Shown here one piece after another: positions 1 to 5,485 of a DNA stretch of 5,537 nt. Origin of the DNA: an uncultured Candidatus Nemicrothrix sp. (lineage in GTDB: Bacteria; Actinomycetota; Acidimicrobiia; Acidimicrobiales; UBA8592); the NCBI GenBank assembly GCA_913046155.1, contig CAJWRY010000093.1, positions 1 to 5,537 of the forward strand, in the 5' to 3' direction. The translations under genes and the position numbers were made by a program. Every line of letters starts with the position of its first letter. Within the stretch, counting starts at the first letter, position 1. The notes beneath the pieces are model-generated. The model was given only the letters and a program-made list of their open reading frames with translations. It ran no database searches and was not told the DNA's origin.

Positions 1-411
1 AAAATAAGTTACGGTGCCGCATCAATCAAATTAGGACTTGAGGAAAAGCTCTCCTTGGGCAATCTTGATGCGAAGAGAGATTGGGGTTTCGCCGGAGACT
101 ATGTTGAGGCGATGTGGATGATGCTACAACAAGAACAACCTGACGACTATGTTATCTGTTCAGGAATGACACATAGTGTCCGGGAATTTTGCGACCTTGC
201 CTTTAGCCACCTTGGACTCAACTACGAGGACCATGTTGTAGTTGATGAACAATTTTTTAGGCCAGCAGAGGTTGATCTTCTCGTTGGCGATTATGGGAAA
301 GCGAAAAGAGTACTTGCTTGGGAGCCCAGCACGTCGTTCAAAGACCTTGTGGCCATGATGGTTGAAGCGGACCTAGCCCTGCTTGAGGGACGCCTCAAAG
401 GTTTGGCGTGA
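1..411 (+). CDS. gmd: GDP-mannose 4,6-dehydratase, C-terminal part (5' end outside window)
   Basis: This is the last 136 residues of GDP-mannose 4,6-dehydratase, a cytosolic short-chain (extended SDR) enzyme that converts GDP-D-mannose to GDP-4-keto-6-deoxy-D-mannose, the precursor of GDP-fucose, GDP-rhamnose and related deoxysugars for surface glycans. The reading frame is open from base 1, so the start and the NAD(P)-binding Rossmann half lie upstream; family members are usually about 320-370 residues. Recognisable family blocks, numbered within the fragment, are LGNLDAKRDWGFAGDYVEAMW (residues 19-39, the hallmark substrate-binding segment), THSVREF (57-63) and FFRPAEVDLLVGD (85-97), followed by the usual C-terminal helix with MMVEADL. 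A TTG at 55 is an internal leucine, not a start. The TGA stop overlaps the GTG start of cofD, implying co-transcription. The family assignment is very secure; the downstream sugar is unknown because no reductase or epimerase gene is visible. Confidence 0.95.
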   Translation, partial: KISYGAASIKLGLEEKLSLGNLDAKRDWGFAGDYVEAMWMMLQQEQPDDYVICSGMTHSVREFCDLAFSHLGLNYEDHVVVDEQFFRPAEVDLLVGDYGKAKRVLAWEPSTSFKDLVAMMVEADLALLEGRLKGLA

Positions 412-1358
412 CAGAATTGGTTGGAAAGAGGATAGTTGTTCTTTGTGGCGGTGTCGGTGCCGCTAAATTACTACAAGGCCTTGTTAAGGTGGTCGCTCCT
501 AACTCTGTAACAGCTATTGTCAATACTGGGGATGACTTATCATTACACGGCCTTCATATCTGCCCAGATATCGATACGGTAATATATACCCTCGGAAACG
601 AAATTAATCCTGATACAGGATGGGGTTTAAGGGACGAGGGTTGGCGTGCCATGGATATGCTAGCCATGTACGGAGGAATTGATTGGTTTCGCCTTGGAGA
701 CAGAGATATTGGAACTCATTTATTTCGAACGCAGAGACTTTCGGAGGGGGCTACCCTTTCAGAGGTTACTCGTGAAATAGCAGCAAAGTGGGGAGTTGGA
801 GTTAATGTCATTCCAATGAGTAATGATCCTGTTAGGACAATTGTTACAACCGTCAGGGGCGAAGATCTAAACTTCCAAGACTATTTTGTTCGACTAGCGC
901 ATGATGTTGAAATTGCAAGCATCAAGTTTCAAGGACATGAAACGGCCCACCCAGCTCCTGAATTAATTTCTGAAATCCTTGAAGCTAATATTATCTTAGT
1001 CGCTCCTTCGAATCCTTTGGTGAGTATCGCTCCGATACTTTCCATTGCGGGGATTAGGGATGCTTTGCAGAAACGGCGCAAAGATGTCATTGCAATCTCC
1101 GGAATTATTGGTGGCAAGGCATTAAAGGGTCCTGCCGGTCGCCTCCTCAACGAACTTGGCTATGAAGCATCTGCTGCGGCTGTTGCAGAAATATACAAAG
1201 ATATTGCTGGGACTTTTGTAATTGACGACGTCGACAAACATGAACGGATGAGAATTCAAGAATTAGGCCTTAATTGCATCATTACAGATACAGTAATGAC
1301 CAATAGCACAAAGGCAGCTGATCTTTGTAGGACTACTTTTGAAGAGATAGCAGGCTGA
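408..1358 (+). CDS. cofD: CofD/FbiA: F420 biosynthesis phospholactate (or phosphoenolpyruvate) transferase
   Basis: A cytosolic 316-residue enzyme that transfers the phospholactyl or enolpyruvyl-phosphate part of a guanosine-activated donor to the deazaflavin FO, giving F420-0 or dehydro-F420-0. Visible family motifs: the N-terminal glycine-rich loop GGVGAAKLLQGL (14-25), NTGDDLSLHGLHICPDID (39-56) with the acidic pair that binds metal and substrate in this family, WFRLGDRDIGTHL (93-105), MSNDPVRT (137-144), APSNPLVSI (199-207) and SGIIGGKALKGPAG (231-244). Length matches the family. The GTG start at 408 overlaps the gmd stop (GTGA), with AAAGG about 6 bases upstream as a modest ribosome site, so translation is probably coupled to gmd. 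cofE follows after 1 base. In mycobacteria the orthologue FbiA is reported to use the PEP-derived donor; which donor is used here cannot be read from sequence alone. The family call is very secure. Confidence 0.96.
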   Translation: MTELVGKRIVVLCGGVGAAKLLQGLVKVVAPNSVTAIVNTGDDLSLHGLHICPDIDTVIYTLGNEINPDTGWGLRDEGWRAMDMLAMYGGIDWFRLGDRDIGTHLFRTQRLSEGATLSEVTREIAAKWGVGVNVIPMSNDPVRTIVTTVRGEDLNFQDYFVRLAHDVEIASIKFQGHETAHPAPELISEILEANIILVAPSNPLVSIAPILSIAGIRDALQKRRKDVIAISGIIGGKALKGPAGRLLNELGYEASAAAVAEIYKDIAGTFVIDDVDKHERMRIQELGLNCIITDTVMTNSTKAADLCRTTFEEIAG

Positions 1359-1359
1359 A

Positions 1360-2058
1360 ATGACGAAGTTAGAAATAATTCCACTTGAAGGTATCCCCGA
1401 AATATCACCCGGTGATGATTTAGTTGAAATAATCGGACAGTTAGACAATATTCAGTCCGGAGATATTCTCGTTGTTACTCAAAAGATCATTTCCAAGGCT
1501 GAGAATCAGATGATAGAGATTGATCCGAATGACCCTTTAAGTCACAAACCATTAGTAGAGAGAGAATCCGTAAGAATTCTTAGGCGCCGTGGGGACCTCA
1601 TAATTAGCCAAACCAAACATGGATTCGTTTGCGCAAATGCCGGAATTGACTTATCAAATGTGGAACGCGGTCAAGCCGCACTTCTGCCTGATGACAGTGA
1701 CCGCTCGGCACGAAGGCTGCGCGATGGTTTGGCGGGCAGATTTCAACTAGACGTCGGGATAATAATTTCTGACACTTTTGGTAGACCTTGGAGAAGAGGC
1801 CTTACTGATGTAGCTATAGGAAGTGCTGGTGTTCTTCCAATTCTAGATTTACGGGGAAGCCCAGATGCGTTCGGCAGAGAAATGCAAGTTACTGAGGTAG
1901 CTCTAGTAGACGAACTAGCATCAGCCGCTGAGCTTGTTATGGGGAAATCTTCAGGTATTCCTATTGCTATAGTTCGAGGCGCTGACGAGAGTTGGTTTGG
2001 GAGCGGATCTGTACGAGACCAAATAGTGCGCGACCCTCAGGATGACCTTTTTAGATAA
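1360..2058 (+). CDS. cofE: CofE: coenzyme F420-0:L-glutamate ligase, single-domain form
   Basis: A 232-residue GTP-dependent ligase that adds gamma-linked glutamates to F420-0 in the cytosol. Family blocks: GDILVVTQKIISKAE (34-48), HGFVCANAGIDLSNV (87-101), LLPDDSDRSARRLRDGL (108-124), SDTFGRPWRRGLTDVAIG (137-154) and ELVMGKSSGIPIAIVRG (191-207). The ATG lies 1 base after the cofD stop, with AGG 5 bases upstream. In mycobacteria the equivalent gene fbiB encodes about 448 residues, with this ligase fused to a C-terminal FMN-binding nitroreductase-like domain that reduces dehydro-F420. Here the protein stops at DPQDDLFR, about where I recall the linker to that second domain beginning in FbiB, and the opposite strand becomes coding 4 bases later, so no reductase domain follows. 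The F420 tail length made cannot be predicted. Confidence 0.95.
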   Translation: MTKLEIIPLEGIPEISPGDDLVEIIGQLDNIQSGDILVVTQKIISKAENQMIEIDPNDPLSHKPLVERESVRILRRRGDLIISQTKHGFVCANAGIDLSNVERGQAALLPDDSDRSARRLRDGLAGRFQLDVGIIISDTFGRPWRRGLTDVAIGSAGVLPILDLRGSPDAFGREMQVTEVALVDELASAAELVMGKSSGIPIAIVRGADESWFGSGSVRDQIVRDPQDDLFR

Positions 2059-2061
2059 CGG

Positions 2062-2502
2062 TTAGCCCTTTCCTTCTATACCTAATTCTTGATTTATTCT
2101 CGTGCTGGAATCCCTCTTGTGGGTCCCACCAAAGTTGAAAACAGTTTCAATACCATACCTATGACAAACATCTGCTTCAGGAATATTCTCCAAAGAGTTC
2201 CGGTCACCGCCATTACCAAAGATCAGTTTGGAATTCTCGTTGGACTCAGCTACCAGAGCAAGCGTTTGAGCCACAGACCGGTCATTGTCAACAGAAATCA
2301 ACGCCTCGTCCACCACAGTTAAAGCTTTAATGATTCGCAGTCGATCCTCCTGATCTAGGATTAGCTTACCCTTTTTCAAAATCTGCTGTTCATTGTTATT
2401 AACAATCACAACAAGTCGGTCACCCGCAGCTGCAGCTTCCTCTAAGTAATCCAAATGCCCACAATGTAAGGGGCTGAAATAACCGCTGACGATTACGATC
2501 AC
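2062..2502 (-). CDS. Small HxGH nucleotidyltransferase (RfaE2/cytidylyltransferase-like)
   Basis: A 146-residue Rossmann-like nucleotidyltransferase of the HxGH superfamily (glycerol-3-phosphate cytidylyltransferase, the RfaE2/HldE adenylyltransferase domain, phosphopantetheine adenylyltransferase). With the GTG start at 2502, the N-terminal strand IVIVSG runs directly into YFSPLHCGHLDYL (8-20), holding the HxGH nucleotide-binding signature (H13-C-G-H16). KKGK (43-46) and the QEDRLRIIKAL helix (51-61) match the RfaE2-like pattern, GNGGDR is at 96-101, and SSTRI (132-136) is the second signature. It probably transfers AMP or CMP to a sugar- or polyol-phosphate; the substrate is unknown. It is not CofC/FbiD, which belongs to a different (GT-A/MobA-like) fold. 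Start choice: upstream in-frame starts at 2538 (TTG), 2571 (ATG) and 2622 all run into the preceding gene, by 8 to 92 bases, and add residues with no family resemblance. A GAGGGG lies at 2517-2522. Its stop faces the cofE stop 3 bases away. Confidence 0.85.
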   Translation of the reverse strand: MIVIVSGYFSPLHCGHLDYLEEAAAAGDRLVVIVNNNEQQILKKGKLILDQEDRLRIIKALTVVDEALISVDNDRSVAQTLALVAESNENSKLIFGNGGDRNSLENIPEADVCHRYGIETVFNFGGTHKRDSSTRINQELGIEGKG

Positions 2503-2530
2503 AGGGCCTGAGTCCGCCCCTCTATCGCAA

Positions 2531-3244
2531 TCAGTCAAGTTCCACCCCAAAGTCCTGAGGGCCAGGAACATTGGTCGTGTTTGGAGGATCAATTCCAGGG
2601 CCACTTCTACCTCCCAAAACACCTTCTAAATTGTCGATCGAAGTAGGCAACGGGACAACCGCCCCTACTGGTGCTCTTGCTATGGTGTAGGCTTCTCTAT
2701 CGTTTAGAAAACGAACGTCCTCAAGATCCTCAGTAAAGATATTCGTGGGCTCTCCACCAATGAAAGCATTTTCCCAGCGAACGACTTGCATAATAGCTTC
2801 CTCACCATTGCACGTAACTCCTGAATCAAGGGTTGCTCCCCCTGGAAGTTCTAAACCGCTATTCGATAGAGAAGCTCCCATGGCATTCAGAAAGACACCC
2901 ATTTTCGCCTCTTTACCTGTCACTGACGAGGTAAAGGGGTGAATATGTATCAGCCCATCTTGGTGTGAATGTATTCCTTCTGGATCGAACTCACTTTGGA
3001 ATGGTGTAAGAAATGATTCAGTTACGCAATCCCAGACTCCATATGCAGCGTGCCAATGATCCTGAAGTGTTGGAGAAGCCTCGGCATCTCGTGTCGCTCT
3101 AGCGAAAACCACAAGGGCTAACCCTAAGACAATTACTAAGGCAACTACTGATGGGTAGCCCAGTTGTCTCCTCTCGGTCGGCCCACTAGATGATACGGCC
3201 TTTTCCGCTCTTGCAATTTTCTTTGCTGATGAAGCCTTTCCCAT
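2531..3244 (-). CDS. Membrane-anchored His-rich protein of unknown function
   Basis: I do not recognise a characterised family for this 237-residue protein. It starts with a Lys/Ala/Ser-rich cytoplasmic segment (1-28), followed by one hydrophobic helix (about 31-48) and a long polar region, consistent with an N-in, C-out single-pass membrane protein with no lipobox. The start of the outer domain carries three HxH-type motifs: DHWHAAYGVWDC (62-73), IHSHQDG (91-97) and IHIHPF (99-104), giving six histidines within about 40 residues. This suggests a metal site, but that is inference. Cys73 and Cys145 could form a disulfide outside the cell. The C-terminal 30 residues are Pro/Gly/Asn-rich and probably flexible. 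The ATG at 3244 has only a weak GAAGG 1 base upstream. The gene sits between an LCP gene and the small nucleotidyltransferase on the same strand, which hints at an envelope role without showing one. The reading frame itself is convincing. Confidence 0.8.
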   Translation of the reverse strand: MGKASSAKKIARAEKAVSSSGPTERRQLGYPSVVALVIVLGLALVVFARATRDAEASPTLQDHWHAAYGVWDCVTESFLTPFQSEFDPEGIHSHQDGLIHIHPFTSSVTGKEAKMGVFLNAMGASLSNSGLELPGGATLDSGVTCNGEEAIMQVVRWENAFIGGEPTNIFTEDLEDVRFLNDREAYTIARAPVGAVVPLPTSIDNLEGVLGGRSGPGIDPPNTTNVPGPQDFGVELD

Positions 3245-3352
3245 GCCTTCATACGGTAGTGGTTAGCGAGACACTTTTGGCGCAAGTTTTGAGGTTCTTT
3301 CAAAAAAAAGTTGCAAAGTATTGAAGCATTTCAGTTTTTCTAGTGTTTTAGC
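3245..3352. other. 108-base intergenic region between the LCP gene and the His-rich protein gene
   Basis: This is the longest non-coding stretch in the window. Read on the minus strand it is AT-rich after the LCP stop and contains a run of eight T (3302-3309), preceded by only a very weak possible stem (TGC/GCA around 3312-3325), so it is not a convincing rho-independent terminator. A TAnnnT element (TACCGT) lies 8 bases before the ATG at 3244, about where a -10 box for a leaderless or short-leader transcript would be, but no matching -35 box stands out at standard spacing. The gap is long enough to hold a promoter for the two downstream genes; this is inference from spacing, not a recognised site. 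Confidence 0.35.
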
Positions 3353-4624
3353 CTAACAACCTCTTATTTTTCCTGCATTTTCAAGAATCAATGCTCTTTT
3401 CTCTGCATTCGTTAACTCGGTTTGCATCCTTTGAGAAGTGCTTACCGTGCTAAGAGAAGCTTCCTGAGAATTCTTTGGCACCCCAAACGTAGTCGCATAC
3501 AATAGCTCTGAATTCTTAAGAGGTATTTCCGGCATATCAGCGTTTAAGCTTACGTCTTCTGCCTCCTCTGTACTTGGACTTCGGAATGCATCAAGAATTG
3601 GCTCAGCCTCTGCTTCTATGATGCGCTGAATTGAAAGTTCGTTTGCAAAATCATAAACGGTAGGCAGCAGATACTTTTCCAAATCATTTGGACGAAAGTT
3701 CCGGAACTGTTGGGCTAAAGTAATAGCTTTTTGGGGCGTTAATCTATCGTCTAGATTAACGAATCCACCGCCAAGAATCTCTTGAATAATTTCTGTTATT
3801 TTAAGTGGATTTCGAAAACCTGAGTCAAACGCTTGTTGAAGAGCAAGGATCAGGAAATCTTGCTGACGTTCTTGGCGACCAAAATCTCCTGTACCATCGA
3901 CTCTTACCCATACATTAGGAGAAGGCCCGTACCATCCATCAAAGTTTTCCACGTACGCTTGTAACTCTCTAGTTCTGACCAGACCGAGCGCTTGGAGCGG
4001 TGTTAAAGTGACACAACCTGATTCGGGAATATTTAATTGGGCCTTTCTGTCTCGGAGCGGATACTCAAGGTAAACGTCTAACCCCCCAATGGTTTCAAAT
4101 AGCCTCATGAATCCATTGAAATCAACCTCAACTACATGATGGATTGGAATTTCAAGCACATCTCGGATTGTTTGGACTAAGGTCGGTTTGTCCGTGAAGT
4201 AAACAATGCTATTGATCTTCTGCCATGAATCTCTGTACCCTGAGATAGGGACATAAAGATCACGAGGTAGAGACAATGCTGATGCCTTTGTATCACCGCT
4301 TGGGTCTAACCTGAGAACAATTAAAGTATCAGTTAGTAGCTGCCTAGATGACCTTCCAGAAGCTTTCCTGAGGTAATCTCCTTCTGGCAGATTTGCGATA
4401 GAATCTGACCCGATCAGTAAAAAGTTCAAAGGATCACCGCTTGATTCGGATTCGGCACTAAGTGTCGTTCCATAGGCAGTGCGAGGAATTTTGCCAACTG
4501 TCTCCGATGTATAGGCAAGTAGAATTGCCGCAACCGTGGAAGAACAAAAGATAAGGAAGGTTAATAACAAGCAAAGGCGTTGGAACCACGTTCTTTTTCG
4601 CCTTGGTCTCTTATCAATAGGCAT
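3353..4624 (-). CDS. LytR-CpsA-Psr (LCP) family cell-wall glycopolymer ligase
   Basis: A 423-residue membrane-anchored LCP protein; the family transfers lipid-linked glycopolymers onto peptidoglycan outside the cytoplasmic membrane. The N-terminus is strongly basic (KRPRRKR, 5-11), followed by a membrane helix at about 17-38, giving an N-in orientation. The LCP catalytic domain spans roughly 66-265: NFLLIGSDS (67-75), TDTLIVLRLDP (98-108), SLPRDLYVPI (118-127, with the pyrophosphate-binding Arg and the Asp), KINSI (136-140), VDFNGF (167-172), IGGLDV (179-184), LVRTR (215-219) and GDFGRQERQQ (246-255). The usual catalytic arginines and aspartates are all present. Between LVRTR and GDFGR there are about 27 residues rich in aromatics and Gly, longer than in many LCP proteins. 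After about 340 the tail is acidic and polar, with no recognisable LytR_C domain. The ATG at 4624 is 54 bases after the birA stop. The polymer substrate is unknown; arabinogalactan-like or other wall polysaccharide is only a guess from actinobacterial relatives. Confidence 0.93.
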   Translation of the reverse strand: MPIDKRPRRKRTWFQRLCLLLTFLIFCSSTVAAILLAYTSETVGKIPRTAYGTTLSAESESSGDPLNFLLIGSDSIANLPEGDYLRKASGRSSRQLLTDTLIVLRLDPSGDTKASALSLPRDLYVPISGYRDSWQKINSIVYFTDKPTLVQTIRDVLEIPIHHVVEVDFNGFMRLFETIGGLDVYLEYPLRDRKAQLNIPESGCVTLTPLQALGLVRTRELQAYVENFDGWYGPSPNVWVRVDGTGDFGRQERQQDFLILALQQAFDSGFRNPLKITEIIQEILGGGFVNLDDRLTPQKAITLAQQFRNFRPNDLEKYLLPTVYDFANELSIQRIIEAEAEPILDAFRSPSTEEAEDVSLNADMPEIPLKNSELLYATTFGVPKNSQEASLSTVSTSQRMQTELTNAEKRALILENAGKIRGC

Positions 4625-4663
4625 AGCTTCAAGTTACCCTATGGGCTTTGTGATAATGATTTG

Positions 4664-4697
4664 ACCGTGAATGAATTTTCACCGTAAATGAATTATC
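4664..4697. repeat. 17-base imperfect tandem duplication across the birA stop codon
   Basis: Two directly adjacent 17-base units, ACCGTGAATGAATTTTC (4664-4680) and ACCGTAAATGAATTATC (4681-4697), match at 15 of 17 positions. On the minus strand the second unit encodes the end of birA (residues around IIHLR) and the first lies just beyond, with the TGA stop at the junction (4681-4679). It looks like a small slippage duplication of the gene's 3' end. It does not form a hairpin and has no evident regulatory role. Confidence 0.7.
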
Positions 4698-5485
4698 TCG
4701 CCAACTGAGATCTCCCTTTCATCTCCATTTTCGAGTTTGACGATCAACGATCCAGTTTGTGTTATTCGGTCTGCAAAACCTTCAAATCTCTCATCGCCAA
4801 CTTCTATCTTCACATTCGTGCCTAAAGTATGAGAGTACTTTGCATAATCTGTTAGTAGCGATTCAGCATCAATGTCAGTTAAGAAAACTTCGCGAAGGAT
4901 GCTTTCGGCGACGTCAATAACGTCTGGAGGATGTCCGAGCTCAGACAATGCCGATACACGGATATTTGGCAAGAACCCTCTTAGGTTTGCTAGGGAGATA
5001 TTGAGCCCTAATCCAACTACCACAGTGGCTTGTGAGCCCTTTATCGTCGATTGAGCAAGGATTCCCGCTAACTTGTGAGGCTCACCTTGATGTAACGTTA
5101 CAAGATCATTTGGCCATTTGATTTTTATTTGCGAAAACCCAAATTCCTCTAAAGCCCTAACAACCGAAATAGATAACTTCATACTGTAAAGGCTTATTAA
5201 GTCAGACACGATATCTACCTCGAATAGCACAGACATCAAGAGAGCTGAACCCCTTTCTGATATCCATTGCCGCTGCCCTCTCCCTTTGCCAGCAGTCTGA
5301 TGATCAGCTATGACTACAGAAAGGTGATTTTCCTCTGTTTGAGCTTTCAGCATCAAATCTTCATTAGTTGAGCCGGTACTTGATTTCCAGGTAATTTCCC
5401 CGAAATTATAGGCTTTTAACCTCTTTTTAAGAATTTTGGCCTTCTTCCATGCAGAAAAAATTTGGATGAGTTTTAAGATTGCCAC
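4679..5485 (-). CDS. birA: Biotin-[acetyl-CoA-carboxylase] ligase, monofunctional
   Basis: A 268-residue cytosolic biotin-protein ligase that makes biotinyl-AMP and transfers biotin to the carrier lysine of acyl-CoA and pyruvate carboxylases. Motifs: GSTNEDLM (38-45, the STN start of the catalytic core), VVIADHQTAGKGRGQRQW (57-74, the biotinyl-AMP loop; usual form AGRGR.GR.W), KWPNDL (123-128, with the biotin-contacting lysine), KLAGIL (138-143) and VVVGLGLNI (155-163). The C-terminal beta-barrel (about 222-268) has the typical GTNVKIEV and GFADRITQTGSLIV pattern. There is no winged-helix DNA-binding domain: only about 30 basic, Lys-rich residues precede the core, so this is a type without repressor function. 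The GTG at 5485 is the only possible start, since an in-frame TAA lies immediately before it and no start codon occurs before residue 45. GGAG sits 9 bases upstream. Confidence 0.94.
   Translation of the reverse strand: MAILKLIQIFSAWKKAKILKKRLKAYNFGEITWKSSTGSTNEDLMLKAQTEENHLSVVIADHQTAGKGRGQRQWISERGSALLMSVLFEVDIVSDLISLYSMKLSISVVRALEEFGFSQIKIKWPNDLVTLHQGEPHKLAGILAQSTIKGSQATVVVGLGLNISLANLRGFLPNIRVSALSELGHPPDVIDVAESILREVFLTDIDAESLLTDYAKYSHTLGTNVKIEVGDERFEGFADRITQTGSLIVKLENGDEREISVGEIIHLR

Noticed and set aside
929..1150. Open reading frame on the minus strand inside cofD
   Set aside because: It lies entirely opposite well-conserved cofD codons and its translation resembles no protein family.
1263..1448. 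Minus-strand open frame across the cofD-cofE junction
   Set aside because: It is antisense to two strongly supported genes, and its composition (Ser/Ile/Cys-rich, no motifs) looks like a shadow frame.
2119..2129. Palindrome GTGGGTCCCAC as a possible terminator or operator between the convergent genes
   Set aside because: It has 5-base arms around a single base, so it cannot form a hairpin loop, and no T-run follows. It encodes the FGGTH region of the nucleotidyltransferase.
2089..2322. Plus-strand open frame downstream of cofE that might encode a detached FbiB reductase domain
   Set aside because: The translation has no nitroreductase or FMN-binding features and is antisense to the nucleotidyltransferase, whose HxGH motifs are clear.
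2062..2502. Assignment of the small nucleotidyltransferase as CofC/FbiD
   Set aside because: CofC belongs to a MobA-like GT-A fold without an HxGH motif; this protein has LHCGH and SSTRI.
2745..2942. Plus-strand open frame opposite the His-rich protein gene
   Set aside because: The minus-strand frame is longer and has a coherent membrane helix plus motif layout; this one has no recognisable feature.
3302..3325. T8 run on the minus strand after the LCP gene as a rho-independent terminator
   Set aside because: The stem before the T-run is only about three pairs (TGC/GCA) with a mismatch beyond, too weak to call.
4872..5054. Plus-strand open frame opposite birA
   Set aside because: It is antisense to conserved birA sequence, including the VVVGLGLNI block, so it is a shadow.
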